DNA of 64,000 nucleotides from Flammeovirgaceae bacterium UBA6059 (GCA_002435755.1 DIYH01000002.1:372001-436000); one strand, 5' to 3'. Shown: positions 9,516 to 18,261, numbered from the stretch's first letter. Translations and numbers: made by a program. The notes: generated by a model from the sequence alone, not told the origin.

Positions 9516-9541
9516 ACTAGCGCTGCGCTATGGCTAGTTTT
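9516..9541 (+). terminator. Possible terminator after the sugar transferase gene
   Basis: ACTAGC (9516-9521) and GCTAGT (9533-9538) form a 6-bp stem with an 11-base GC-rich loop, followed by TTT. The stem is short, and the same bases include a perfect -7 promoter match for pheS, so the role is uncertain. Confidence 0.35.
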
Positions 9542-9542
9542 G
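9535..9542 (+). promoter_or_regulatory. Putative -7 element for pheS
   Basis: TAGTTTTG is a perfect match to TAnnTTTG and lies 21 bases before the pheS ATG. No convincing TTG is seen 19-21 bases upstream. Confidence 0.35.
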
Positions 9543-9563
9543 CGTATTAACTAGATTTCAACA

Positions 9564-10592
9564 ATGTTTGAAAAGGTAGAAGCATATAAGCAGGAGCTTA
9601 AGGATATCGCTGTTAAGTCCGCCGAGGAGCTGGAGCAGTTTCGGATGAAGTTCATTAGCAGAAAAAGCGTAATTGGCGATTTATTCAATGATTTTAAGCG
9701 CGTACCTAATGAACATAAAAAGCGCTTTGGTCAGGAATTGAATCATCTCAAGAGTCTCGCTCAAGAGCGCTTTCAGCACTTTGTTGTGGAACTTGAACAG
9801 AATACAGGGAATCAGGCGAGTCAGTCTATTGATTTGACATTGCCGGTTCAACCAGACCAGCTTGGTAGCCGCCACCCGATCAGCATTGTGGCTAACAAGA
9901 TCATAAGTATTTTCGAGAGGATAGGATTTTCGGTGGCTGAAGGACCCGAAGTAGAGGACGACTGGCATAATTTTTCCGCGTTGAACTTCCCAGAAAATCA
10001 CCCTGCTCGTGAAATGCAGGACACTTTCTTTATCACAAAGAACCCTGATACCGTACTTAGGACTCATACATCCAATGTACAGATTCGCTTAATGGAGAAC
10101 CAGAAGCCTCCATTCAGGTCAATCATGCCTGGACGAGTCTATCGCAATGAAGCCATTTCAGCTAGGGCACATTGCTTTTTTCATCAGGTAGAAGGTCTCT
10201 ATGTAGATAAGAATGTAGGTTTTAAGAACCTAAAGGACACACTATACCACTTCGCTAAAGAGATGTTCGGGAAAGAGACTAAGGTGAGATTCAGACCCTC
10301 ATTCTTCCCATTCACAGAGCCGAGTGCAGAGATGGATATCTCGTGCTTTATATGTGGTGGGAGTGGTTGTAAAGTTTGCAAGCAGACAGGCTGGGTGGAA
10401 ATACTTGGTTCGGGAATGGTAGATCCTAATGTTCTTAAGAATTGCGATATCGACCCTGAAGAATATACGGGATTTGCTTTCGGCATGGGCATAGAACGCA
10501 TTGCCATGCTCAAATATCAAATTGATGATTTACGCTTATTCTCTGAAAACGATGTGAGGTTTCTGAGCCAGTTTACAGGAGCAGATACCTAA
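9564..10592 (+). CDS. pheS: Phenylalanine-tRNA ligase alpha subunit
   Basis: The product (342 residues, normal for PheS) is the catalytic subunit of the alpha2-beta2 phenylalanyl-tRNA synthetase. It has an N-terminal coiled-coil tRNA-binding region (1-85), then class II motif 1 around Gly-Ser-Arg-His-Pro (94-98), Glu-Gly-Pro-Glu-Val-Glu-Asp-Asp (near 127), motif 2 with Phe-His-Gln-Val-Glu-Gly (about 208-214), and motif 3 with Gly-Phe-Ala-Phe-Gly-Met-Gly-Ile-Glu-Arg near the end. A Cys-x2-Cys-x4-Cys-x2-Cys type cluster (near 258-272) matches the zinc-like knuckle seen in many bacterial PheS. PheT is not in this window. The gene converges on moxR with one base between stops. Confidence 0.97.
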   Translation: MFEKVEAYKQELKDIAVKSAEELEQFRMKFISRKSVIGDLFNDFKRVPNEHKKRFGQELNHLKSLAQERFQHFVVELEQNTGNQASQSIDLTLPVQPDQLGSRHPISIVANKIISIFERIGFSVAEGPEVEDDWHNFSALNFPENHPAREMQDTFFITKNPDTVLRTHTSNVQIRLMENQKPPFRSIMPGRVYRNEAISARAHCFFHQVEGLYVDKNVGFKNLKDTLYHFAKEMFGKETKVRFRPSFFPFTEPSAEMDISCFICGGSGCKVCKQTGWVEILGSGMVDPNVLKNCDIDPEEYTGFAFGMGIERIAMLKYQIDDLRLFSENDVRFLSQFTGADT

Positions 10593-10593
10593 A

Positions 10594-11559
10594 CTAAAGT
10601 AGTCTATCGATAAGCTGATCTACGCTTAGCCCTTCAGCCTCTGCCTTAAAGTTGCGAACTATCCTGTGCCTCAAGATTGGCTTTGCCACAGCTTTGACGT
10701 CCTCTATATCAGGTGAATACTTGCCATTCAATAACGCTGTGCATTTAGCACCGATGATGAGAAACTGGGAGGCACGGGGGCCTGCACCCCATTCTAGATA
10801 GTCGTTGCTAAGTGAGGCCGCCTTTTCTGTTCCAGGTCGGGTGCTATGTACAAGTCCCACTGCATATTCGACCACATTGTCCGCAACAGGTACGCGGCGT
10901 ACCAATTTTTGGTATTCTAAAATGTCCTCTCCCGTTACCACTGATTCAACTTTTGACTGCACTTCTTGCGTTGTGTTTTTAACTATATCCACTTCTGACT
11001 CATAGCTTGGATAGTCAAGTTTTATCATGAACATAAAGCGGTCGAGCTGCGCTTCAGGTAGGGGGTAGGTGCCTTCCTGCTCTATCGGATTTTGTGTTGC
11101 CAGTACGAAGAACGGCTTTTGTAATTCGTAGTTCTTGCCTCCAATTGTTACTGAATATTCTTGCATGGATTCAAGCAATGCCGCCTGGGTTTTTGGCGGA
11201 GTTCTGTTGATCTCATCAGCCAAAATGATGTTAGAGAATATCGGCCCTTTAATGAATTGCAGGTTTCTGTCTTTGTCTAAGGTCTCCGCTCCCAAAATAT
11301 CTGAAGGCATCAGGTCAGGAGTGAACTGTATCCTGTTGAACGACAAATGCAGAGAATCAGAGATCGTATGGATCAGAAGGGTCTTGGCCAATCCCGGTAC
11401 GCCAACAAGAAGTGAGTGGCCTTCACAAAATATTGATGTCAATAACAGCCTGACTACTTCCTCCTGCCCAATGATGACTTTAGAGATCTCACTGGTAAGT
11501 TTAGTGTATACTTCGTGTAGGCCATCCGCCGCTGCTACCTCTGACTCAAACTCCTTCAT
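10594..11559 (-). CDS. MoxR-family AAA+ ATPase
   Basis: This 321-residue AAA+ ATPase belongs to the MoxR family, chaperone-like ATPases that mature or activate partner proteins, often with von Willebrand A-domain partners. Walker A is Gly-Val-Pro-Gly-Leu-Ala-Lys-Thr (53-60), Walker B is Ile-Ile-Leu-Ala-Asp-Glu-Ile-Asn (111-118), and sensor 1 falls in Ala-Thr-Gln-Asn-Pro. The gene begins three bases after the stop of the SurA-like gene and is the last of a three-gene minus-strand operon. No VWA-domain gene follows; downstream is the convergent pheS. Confidence 0.92.
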   Translation of the reverse strand: MKEFESEVAAADGLHEVYTKLTSEISKVIIGQEEVVRLLLTSIFCEGHSLLVGVPGLAKTLLIHTISDSLHLSFNRIQFTPDLMPSDILGAETLDKDRNLQFIKGPIFSNIILADEINRTPPKTQAALLESMQEYSVTIGGKNYELQKPFFVLATQNPIEQEGTYPLPEAQLDRFMFMIKLDYPSYESEVDIVKNTTQEVQSKVESVVTGEDILEYQKLVRRVPVADNVVEYAVGLVHSTRPGTEKAASLSNDYLEWGAGPRASQFLIIGAKCTALLNGKYSPDIEDVKAVAKPILRHRIVRNFKAEAEGLSVDQLIDRLL

Positions 11560-11562
11560 CTA

Positions 11563-12924
11563 CTAATTCGGTTTTTGTAATATGTTACAGTAATCGTACT
11601 CACTGTCGATGTTAATATAGACATCTCCCTGTGCTTTATTAAACCACTCAGATAAAATGCCATTTCTTTTTTCAGCCTTAGTAGCTGCATAGATTTTTTG
11701 GTAGTCATCACGGAGATTGGCTTGATGTGGGGCGATACGATCTTGATAAAAAACTATCCTTACTGCTTCTGTGCCATCGTCCATTCTGAACTCCATCGGA
11801 GGAGTGATAGACCCTACCTGCATTGTATCTATTGTAAAGAAAACTACTGGGTCAAGTTCCTCTACCGAAATTCGGCTGGCACCAGTAGCATCTGAGAAAA
11901 ACCCACCATTTGAAGAAGTGCGTTGATCGTCAGAATATTCTTTAGCCGCCCGAGCAAACGTGATAGAATCATTCTCTATTGCACCTTTCAAGCTATCCAA
12001 ATAGACTTTGGTGTCTTCCACATCTTGCTGTGAAGAATTAGGAATTATCAGTATGTGTTTAGAGTTGAATGAGTTACCTCTTCGTTCGATCAATTGTATA
12101 ATATGAATTCCAAAATCTGTCTCCACGGGATAAGATATATCACCGGGCTTCATGCTAAGCGCCGTAGCTTCAAACTCGGGTGCTAACTCGCCTCTTTTGA
12201 AGAAACCTAGTATCCCTCCGGACGGGCCAGAACCTGGATCCATAGAATACTCTTTGGCCAGCACCCCGAAATCTTCACCTGCTAGTATTCTATCTCTTAT
12301 TCCGTTGAGTTGTGCCTTTACTTCGTCCTTTTTTGACTTGCTAACTTCAGGTATCTTTACAATTTGCGCAATGGATACTTCGGTTGAAAAGTAAGGCAAG
12401 CTATCCGACGGTATTTTCCTAAAGAATCTGCGTACTTCCGCGGGGCTTACTTCAGTGTCTTTAGTGATTTCTCCCTGCATGCGTTGTACGATCAATTGCT
12501 CTTTGATATCATCAAAAAGCTCTTGCCTGAATTCATCGATTGTTTTGCCGTAGTATTCTTCGATGGCCTCCTCAGAACCGATCTGTGAGACGAAATACTG
12601 CATTCTTCGATCCAGATTGTCATAGACCTCACTGTCAGCGACCACTATACTGTCAATTTCTGCTTTAGCCACTAGCAACTTGTTGATAATGAGTGACTCA
12701 AATATGTTGCATTTGGCATCACCGGTATTGATCTCACCTCTTGCAAGAAAATCGATGTAGGCCTGCTCAAGCTCCGACTTAAGGACGATGTAGTCATCAA
12801 CTTTAGCGATGATCTTATCAATCACTACACCTTTACTGGCCTCAGTTTGGGCCATCAAAGACCAACTCCAACATAGAGTAAGGACGAGAGTGTAGAAGGA
12901 CTTAGTATATTTCGAATATCTCAT
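11563..12924 (-). CDS. SurA-like periplasmic peptidylprolyl isomerase with two parvulin domains
   Basis: The 453-residue protein starts with a signal peptide ending near Leu-Met-Ala-Gln, followed by a SurA N-terminal chaperone domain, a canonical parvulin domain at about 175-270 (Ser-Met-Asp-Pro-Gly-Ser then Gly-Ile-Leu-Gly-Phe-Phe, and Gly-Ile-His-Ile-Ile-Gln-Leu) and a more divergent second parvulin domain up to about 385. In Gram-negatives SurA escorts outer-membrane proteins through the periplasm. I prefer the ATG at 12924 over a TTG at 12957 because it starts the signal peptide and follows an AGAGG. It overlaps the upstream lipoprotein gene by 23 bases. Confidence 0.9.
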   Translation of the reverse strand: MRYSKYTKSFYTLVLTLCWSWSLMAQTEASKGVVIDKIIAKVDDYIVLKSELEQAYIDFLARGEINTGDAKCNIFESLIINKLLVAKAEIDSIVVADSEVYDNLDRRMQYFVSQIGSEEAIEEYYGKTIDEFRQELFDDIKEQLIVQRMQGEITKDTEVSPAEVRRFFRKIPSDSLPYFSTEVSIAQIVKIPEVSKSKKDEVKAQLNGIRDRILAGEDFGVLAKEYSMDPGSGPSGGILGFFKRGELAPEFEATALSMKPGDISYPVETDFGIHIIQLIERRGNSFNSKHILIIPNSSQQDVEDTKVYLDSLKGAIENDSITFARAAKEYSDDQRTSSNGGFFSDATGASRISVEELDPVVFFTIDTMQVGSITPPMEFRMDDGTEAVRIVFYQDRIAPHQANLRDDYQKIYAATKAEKRNGILSEWFNKAQGDVYINIDSEYDYCNILQKPN

Positions 12925-13777
12925 TTTCCAACGCCTCTTGGTATATGCTATCCTCAAGAGCCCTCTTGAGGTCTACCTTTCGTTTATTTATAATAATGTT
13001 TTTAATGTCATCACTAATGAACTCCAACGGAGATACTTCATCTGAAATTTTGTATTCAAGCAACTTCAAAAAATAAACATGAGTATCATCTGAGCTTTCC
13101 ACGAAATCATTAGTACGCAAGAATTGAACTTTGTTAGGAATACTTGCCAACGGCGTATTCAGAGTTACGTCATCAAAGTTGATCCAGATAGAGTCTTCTG
13201 TAAATGATTTCACGGCAAAACGAAAAGCATATGAACGTATGTCCTCGATATCGCCACCCTGCTTGAAAGATCTAACTTGCCTGCGGAAGTCACTGATTCT
13301 TGGAGCCTCTTTTGGTACTTGTGCAAACAGGCACTTTACAATGTTCTGCTTCAATAAAAAGTTATCCTTTTTCTCTTCATAGTAGGACAGTATTTCTTCT
13401 TCACTAACATCTTTGCTGAGCCTATCCTCTATCCAGTACTTTTCATACTCATGAATGATCAGCGCGTACCTATAATCTCGTACCCTTCTTTCTATCTGCG
13501 CCTGATCTATTTCGATCACCTCATTGGCTTTATTAATTAGCAGCTGCTTGCCAATCCAAGAGTCTACATACTTTCGAGCTATGTCTGCACTGTCATTTGC
13601 ATTCTCACTAGTGTTTGGCATACCGAGCTCATCCCTGTAAAGATAGCTTTCGCCTACTCTAGCGACAGCCACCCTTTCTTCACTTTCTCCTTCTTCAATC
13701 GGCAAAGTGAGCATGTCACACCCCATCAAAACAGAGATTGAAACAATCATCAAAATACTGATAAGACGCTTTTTCAT
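12902..13777 (-). CDS. SurA-N-like periplasmic chaperone lipoprotein
   Basis: The 291-residue product begins with a lipoprotein signal (hydrophobic stretch ending Leu-Met-Gly-Cys, Cys20). It continues with a helical SurA_N-like region: Val-Ala-Arg-Val-Gly-Glu, a repeated Tyr-x2-Asp-Glu pattern, and a long charged helical part to about residue 135. A canonical parvulin core is not obvious; the segment around 150-235 is only faintly similar. It probably acts as a membrane-tethered folding factor for envelope proteins with the SurA-like protein encoded next. The ATG at 13777 was chosen over a TTG at 13789, which lies within the promoter. Confidence 0.75.
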   Translation of the reverse strand: MKKRLISILMIVSISVLMGCDMLTLPIEEGESEERVAVARVGESYLYRDELGMPNTSENANDSADIARKYVDSWIGKQLLINKANEVIEIDQAQIERRVRDYRYALIIHEYEKYWIEDRLSKDVSEEEILSYYEEKKDNFLLKQNIVKCLFAQVPKEAPRISDFRRQVRSFKQGGDIEDIRSYAFRFAVKSFTEDSIWINFDDVTLNTPLASIPNKVQFLRTNDFVESSDDTHVYFLKLLEYKISDEVSPLEFISDDIKNIIINKRKVDLKRALEDSIYQEALENEIFEIY

Positions 13778-13786
13778 ATCAGGCGG

Positions 13787-13794
13787 CAAAAATA
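13787..13794 (-). promoter_or_regulatory. Putative -7 element for the chaperone/MoxR operon
   Basis: On the minus strand this reads TATTTTTG, a perfect TAnnTTTG, ending nine bases before the ATG at 13777. The 5' leader would be only a few bases. No clear -33 element is seen. Confidence 0.4.
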
Positions 13795-13820
13795 TAGCTT
13801 ACCATATGATTATTAATGAC

Positions 13821-14231
13821 TTAGTGGATATACTTGGTCAGCCGGCATACATTTTTACCAGACTGCTGTAAGAATTGAATATCATCCATAATCCGCTTTA
13901 CCAACAGCAAACCAACACCCCCTTTTCTCTTCGCTCTGATCAGATCTTCCATGGAAGGTTCCCGATACTCACTTAAGTCAAAACCTTTACCATGGTCTGA
14001 GATTTCGAACACTATCTGTTTGGTATTGTAGTCTATTTGAAGCTGTAATTTCTCGTTTGGATCACAATCGTTCGAATGTATAATTAGGTTAGCGCATATT
14101 TCGTCTACTGCTAGTATCACTTTGTTTGATTCGGCATCAGGATAATGATTTTGAGCGAGTATGTCACTCACAAACCTTCTGACCTCCCTCAGGTGATCCT
14201 TTTTACATGCTATGTCTAATTTATAGATCAC
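13821..14231 (-). CDS. RsbW/SpoIIAB-like serine kinase-type ATP-binding protein
   Basis: The protein has a GHKL ATPase fold: N box Asp-Glu-Ile-Cys-Ala-Asn-Leu, G1 box Asp-His-Gly-Lys-Gly-Phe-Asp, and G2 box Lys-Gly-Gly-Val-Gly-Leu-Leu-Leu-Val. This is the HATPase_c_2 anti-sigma factor family, whose members phosphorylate STAS antagonists or bind a partner. The start is uncertain: GTG at 14231 gives 136 residues and an 11-base overlap with the STAS gene, while TTG at 14267 gives 148 residues with a Lys-rich leader. I chose the GTG because homologous proteins usually begin just before this first strand. It is the last gene of an RsbU-STAS-RsbW operon; no sigma factor gene lies nearby. Confidence 0.87.
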   Translation of the reverse strand: MIYKLDIACKKDHLREVRRFVSDILAQNHYPDAESNKVILAVDEICANLIIHSNDCDPNEKLQLQIDYNTKQIVFEISDHGKGFDLSEYREPSMEDLIRAKRKGGVGLLLVKRIMDDIQFLQQSGKNVCRLTKYIH

Positions 14232-14562
14232 TTGCTTTTTTGATAGCTTCTTCTTTATTCTCTTCAATAGTCAGCAACTGATCAAGCCCTAGAATTTGAA
14301 AAACCTGTAGGACTTTCTCTTTCATTCCAAAAAGCACTAAAGTCATTTTTTTATCCTCGAGATCAGAGATATAGGACATGAAAACACCTAACCCTGCTGA
14401 TGAGATATATTCCAGTTCTGATAGGTCTACAATGATCTTAGCTCCCTGTATGGCGACCTGACTCATCTCTTCATCAAGTTGAATAGATGAGCTTGCATCT
14501 ACTTCACCTGTGACTTTGAGTATCGTTATTTCATTTTCGCTACTTCGGTCAATATTGATCAT
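14221..14562 (-). CDS. STAS-domain anti-sigma factor antagonist
   Basis: The 113-residue protein is a single STAS domain of the SpoIIAA/RsbV type. The predicted phosphorylation site is in Tyr-Ile-Ser-Ser-Ala-Gly-Leu-Gly-Val, Ser54 or Ser55, preceded by the Val-Asp-Leu-Ser strand. In partner switching the unphosphorylated form binds the RsbW-like kinase, and the RsbU-like phosphatase restores it. It starts five bases after the phosphatase gene and its end overlaps the kinase gene, so the three are very likely one transcript. Confidence 0.92.
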   Translation of the reverse strand: MINIDRSSENEITILKVTGEVDASSSIQLDEEMSQVAIQGAKIIVDLSELEYISSAGLGVFMSYISDLEDKKMTLVLFGMKEKVLQVFQILGLDQLLTIEENKEEAIKKASDL

Positions 14563-14567
14563 AATTC

Positions 14568-16622
14568 TTATCTAAACTTTACTACCACTATTGAGTAATC
14601 ATCATCTAATGAATCATTTTCACAAAACTTATAGAGGGCTTCAAAAATGCCATTTGATATTTGTTCCGGGCTTTGGTTGATATATTCCATTAACGTATCA
14701 CTCAATTTCTCATACCCGAATTGCTCATTTTCACCATTTACAGCTTCTGTGATCCCATCGGTATACAAGACGATGATGTCCCCGGAACTATACTGAAACT
14801 CGTTGACTTGAACGTATTTCTCGAAGTTGGAGTTTCTGAGGATACCAAGCCCCAATCCCTTGTTTTTGAAATATTCGAGCTCTTTAGATTTTGATGAATA
14901 GTAGAGGGTTGGACAATGACCAGCACGCGCAAAACACACCTTACTCTTCTTGGTATCAATCTCGAAATATGTGGCAGTAATAAACGAGGTTTTCTCCAAA
15001 CATTGACTTAGAGCATTATTGGTAACGACCATTAGCTGCTTAGGGTCTAGGCTAAGCTGTACCAGACTATGGAAAATACCTTTCATTTGAGACATGTGAA
15101 AAGCGGCAGAGGTTCCCTTGCCGGAAACGTCGGCTATGATCAATGCGAACCTATCTTCGGCGAGCTTGAACGAGTCATAGTAATCACCTCCGACTTCATC
15201 AGCCGCTACTGATATGCCATGAATGTCAAACTTCTCGCTCTGCTCCAAGGCACTGGGAAGCAAACTTTGTTGCACCCTACTGGCAATTTTGAGTTCCTCT
15301 TTATAGCGTTCATTTTCAATGGCATCATTGATCAATTGGAAATTTTCCAATGATATGCTCGCTTGGTTGACAAACGTATTGATGATATCAACCATTTCTT
15401 TATTGAAACTATCACCCACTTCCTTAAGCAGTGCAATAGAGCCAATTTGTTTTTGCTTAGCAATGATCGGGAACAGCAGGATCGACTTGAATTTGACTCC
15501 TTTAAGTGTTGCCGAAAGCCTTTGAGAATTGCTGATATTGTCAAATTCTGTATTGATCACTTTCTTAAGAGCCGTATTTTTTACAGCCTCTTTCACATCA
15601 TTGATTTCCTTATCTGAAATGTTGTATTTCGATAGGATCGGAGGGTTGTCCTCAGTGATCTCCAACCAGGCGGCATCTGCAAATACCGCACTAATGGTGC
15701 TGTCCAGAAGTATTTCGTATATCTGCTCTTTCTTTTGGCCGGTTGGCTGGGATTGGCTTTGACTCAATCTTTGAAAGTTCATGGCTTCTTCGAGCTTCTT
15801 TTCAAATACCGAAGATGTAGGAAGGTTGAAGAGAATTACTAGCGCCGAAATCAGAGAGTAGACTGAGATAAAGCTGAAAGAAGCAAGTATATATACTGAG
15901 TCAAGGAGATCTGTGACAAGAACATCCTGATTCGAGTAGTCGACCAAACCATCGAGGAAGTAGAAAAGATAGATGATCACCAGAACGATAAACAAGATGC
16001 TTTTCCACTTCTGCTTAAAATTGAGATAGGCAACCCACTTGAGGTTGAAGCTTAGCACCAATCCCATTAACACCAGTATCCCCAGGAGGATATTGAAAAA
16101 TGGGTCAAACAGAGCATAGCCAAGAATGTCAAAGGCCAAAGCTCCAAGAAGTGAGTACTCGAAAATCCGCCAGAATGCCAGCAGTGATTTCGTTTTTTGA
16201 TATAGTATGAGCCTCTTCCAAACGATCAGGGTAGAGACCGTAAAAGCAATGATCAACCCAAGGTTGATATGATAAAAGAAATTGATGACCAATGGGTTCT
16301 TTGCCAGACTTGTATCACCAAATACTGAAAACAGAAACTTGATTGCCAATGAGACGACTGTGGTGATGAGTCCAGTTACAAAGACACGCCATAGCAAGTC
16401 TATAAAATTGACACTTTCAGCCTTGTTGATGCGATAGCGATAAAAGAGTACGATGCTCAACACAAAGAGACCGAGCGCTATCTTCGGAGCGAAGCTGGGA
16501 AGGCCGAAGGCAATATTGTTCTTGGCACTGAAGAGGGCGGTGAGGTCGAGCAATAGCAGTAGCAGCCAGGTGATCACACCAAGGATGACGCTCAATCTTA
16601 TGACTGCCTTATACCCAAACAT
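14568..16622 (-). CDS. Membrane-bound GAF-PP2C (SpoIIE/RsbU-type) phosphatase
   Basis: The 684-residue protein has about eight hydrophobic segments in residues 1-270, a GAF-like sensor domain at about 300-430, and a C-terminal SpoIIE-type PP2C phosphatase domain. In the latter are the linker Arg-Val-Gln-Gln-Ser-Leu-Leu-Pro (449-456), the metal-binding Gly-Gly-Asp-Tyr-Tyr-Asp (478-483), Asp-Val-Ser-Gly-Lys-Gly (498-503), Asp-Gly at 622-623, and Asp-Asp-Asp-Tyr near 673. It should dephosphorylate the STAS protein encoded five bases downstream. The membrane segments suggest that the signal comes from the envelope. A strong hairpin lies between it and guaB, so it probably has its own promoter. 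Confidence 0.92.
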   Translation of the reverse strand: MFGYKAVIRLSVILGVITWLLLLLLDLTALFSAKNNIAFGLPSFAPKIALGLFVLSIVLFYRYRINKAESVNFIDLLWRVFVTGLITTVVSLAIKFLFSVFGDTSLAKNPLVINFFYHINLGLIIAFTVSTLIVWKRLILYQKTKSLLAFWRIFEYSLLGALAFDILGYALFDPFFNILLGILVLMGLVLSFNLKWVAYLNFKQKWKSILFIVLVIIYLFYFLDGLVDYSNQDVLVTDLLDSVYILASFSFISVYSLISALVILFNLPTSSVFEKKLEEAMNFQRLSQSQSQPTGQKKEQIYEILLDSTISAVFADAAWLEITEDNPPILSKYNISDKEINDVKEAVKNTALKKVINTEFDNISNSQRLSATLKGVKFKSILLFPIIAKQKQIGSIALLKEVGDSFNKEMVDIINTFVNQASISLENFQLINDAIENERYKEELKIASRVQQSLLPSALEQSEKFDIHGISVAADEVGGDYYDSFKLAEDRFALIIADVSGKGTSAAFHMSQMKGIFHSLVQLSLDPKQLMVVTNNALSQCLEKTSFITATYFEIDTKKSKVCFARAGHCPTLYYSSKSKELEYFKNKGLGLGILRNSNFEKYVQVNEFQYSSGDIIVLYTDGITEAVNGENEQFGYEKLSDTLMEYINQSPEQISNGIFEALYKFCENDSLDDDYSIVVVKFR

Positions 16623-16636
16623 ACACCTGAAACAAG

Positions 16637-16665
16637 AAAGGGCAATTTAACAATAATTGCCCTTT
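16637..16665 (-). terminator. Hairpin terminator of guaB
   Basis: AAAGGGCAATT (16637-16647) and AATTGCCCTTT (16655-16665) form a perfect 11-bp stem with a 7-base loop. On the minus strand it follows the guaB stop by 35 bases and is trailed by CTTGTTTC, a weak T tract. Confidence 0.65.
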
Positions 16666-16699
16666 GATAACTCTAATGAAAATTATGTAAGAAGGTTGC

Positions 16700-18169
16700 T
16701 TATCGGCTATAGTTAGGTGCCTCACGTGTTACATGAACATCATGAGGGTGACTCTCAACCGCTCCAGCGTTCGTGATTTTCACAAATTTGGCATCTTGCA
16801 GCGCAGTGATATCACCAGCCCCACAGTATCCCATACCAGCTTTTAAGCCTCCGGTTAACTGATAGAGCACCTCTTCTACCATGCCTTTGTATGGTACGCG
16901 ACCTACTATTCCTTCAGGTACCAATTTCTTGATATCATCTTCAGCATCTTGGAAATAGCGGTCTTTTGACCCATCTTCCATGGCCTCTACAGAGCCCATA
17001 CCGCGGTAAGACTTGAACTTGCGCCCTTCAAAAAGGATGACCTCACCAGGTGCTTCTTCCGTACCCGCTAATAAAGAACCGATCATAACGGTATGAGCAC
17101 CTGCGGCAATAGCTTTAACCAGATCGCCGGAGAACCTTATACCTCCATCTGCGATGACTTTAACATTCCGATCTTTGATTGCGTTAGCAGCTTCAAAAAC
17201 CGCGGTTAATTGGGGTACCCCAACGCCCGCTATGATCCTGGTGGTGCAGATACTGCCAGGTCCGACACCTACCTTGATAGCGTCAGCACCAGCATCTGCC
17301 AGTGCTACTGCAGCTTCTCCTGAGGCCACATTTCCTACAATCACATCTAGATCTGGATTCTTTGATTTGATCAGTTTACAAGTGTCGATCACCCCTTTGC
17401 TATGACCATGAGCGGTATCAATGCTTACAACATCGACACCCGCCTTAACCAGCGCTGCAACTCTGTCATCTATATCCGGTGTGATACCAACAGCAGCACC
17501 CACCCTCAAACGGCCGTATTGATCCTTGCATGCATTAGGCCGGTCCCTGTTTTTAAGTATATCCTTATAAGTGATTAGGCCAATTAACTTGCCGTCCTTA
17601 TCTACAATTGGTAGTTTTTCGATTTTGTACTCCTGGAGTATTTCCTCTGCCTGATCGAGATCTACCCCTGCGTGAGCAGTTACCAGATTGTCCTTTGTCA
17701 TGATCTCACTTACCGGCACTTTGAGGTTCTTTTGAAATCTGAGGTCTCGGTTCGTGATGATTCCTATTAAGCTCCTGTTTTGATCTACAACAGGAATACC
17801 TCCGATGCGATATTGGTTCATGATCGCGACGGCATCACCAGCCTTACTGTCCACATTGAGCGTTACCGGATCAAGGATCATCCCGCTCTGTGAGCGCTTT
17901 ACCTTGCGTACTTCTGCTGCTTGCTGCTCAACAGACATGTTTTTGTGGATAATGCCAATCCCTCCTTCCAACGCCATAGATATGGCCAGGCTGGACTCTG
18001 TTACTGTATCCATAGCAGCTGACACCAATGGTATGTTAAGCTTGATGTTAGGAGTCAGGTAGGTCGAAGTATCTGTATCTCTAGGCAGTACTTCAGAATA
18101 GGCAGGCATCAACAATACATCGTCGTAGGTTAATGCTTCGAAAAGGAGTTTGGAGTTGTCAGCAGTCAT
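16700..18169 (-). CDS. guaB: IMP dehydrogenase
   Basis: The enzyme oxidises IMP to XMP with NAD, the committed step of guanine nucleotide synthesis. The (beta/alpha)8 barrel is interrupted at about 95-205 by two CBS domains, which usually bind adenine or guanine nucleotides for allosteric control. The active-site loop Gly-Val-Gly-Pro-Gly-Ser-Ile-Cys-Thr-Thr has Cys308, and the Asp-Gly-Gly-Ile-Arg phosphate loop and Met-Gly-Ser repeats follow. I start it at ATG 18169 (489 residues): homologues begin just before the Leu-Thr-Tyr-Asp-Asp-Val motif, and the likely promoter lies between this ATG and the ATG at 18223, so the upstream one would not be transcribed. Confidence 0.96.
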   Translation of the reverse strand: MTADNSKLLFEALTYDDVLLMPAYSEVLPRDTDTSTYLTPNIKLNIPLVSAAMDTVTESSLAISMALEGGIGIIHKNMSVEQQAAEVRKVKRSQSGMILDPVTLNVDSKAGDAVAIMNQYRIGGIPVVDQNRSLIGIITNRDLRFQKNLKVPVSEIMTKDNLVTAHAGVDLDQAEEILQEYKIEKLPIVDKDGKLIGLITYKDILKNRDRPNACKDQYGRLRVGAAVGITPDIDDRVAALVKAGVDVVSIDTAHGHSKGVIDTCKLIKSKNPDLDVIVGNVASGEAAVALADAGADAIKVGVGPGSICTTRIIAGVGVPQLTAVFEAANAIKDRNVKVIADGGIRFSGDLVKAIAAGAHTVMIGSLLAGTEEAPGEVILFEGRKFKSYRGMGSVEAMEDGSKDRYFQDAEDDIKKLVPEGIVGRVPYKGMVEEVLYQLTGGLKAGMGYCGAGDITALQDAKFVKITNAGAVESHPHDVHVTREAPNYSR

Positions 18170-18194
18170 GCAAATAACAGGGGTTATTATTTGC
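18170..18194. repeat. Inverted repeat in the guaB leader
   Basis: GCAAATAA (18170-18177) and TTATTTGC (18187-18194) are perfect inverted arms around nine bases, directly before the guaB ATG and after its putative -7 box. A nested AATAAC/GTTATT pairing is also possible. It could be an operator or an RNA hairpin. Confidence 0.4.
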
Positions 18195-18198
18195 AGTG

Positions 18199-18206
18199 CA
18201 AAATTA
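18199..18206 (-). promoter_or_regulatory. Putative -7 element of guaB
   Basis: The minus strand reads TAATTTTG, a perfect match to TAnnTTTG, 29 bases before the guaB ATG at 18169. No strong -33 element is visible. Confidence 0.45.
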
Positions 18207-18261
18207 GAAAGTCCGCTGCACATATAACAGTGGGGCTATCTTTTATTTTATCCAGAATAGC

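Noticed and set aside
18170..18223. 18-residue N-terminal extension of IMP dehydrogenase from ATG 18223
   Set aside because: The likely promoter lies within this stretch and homologues start at the later ATG.
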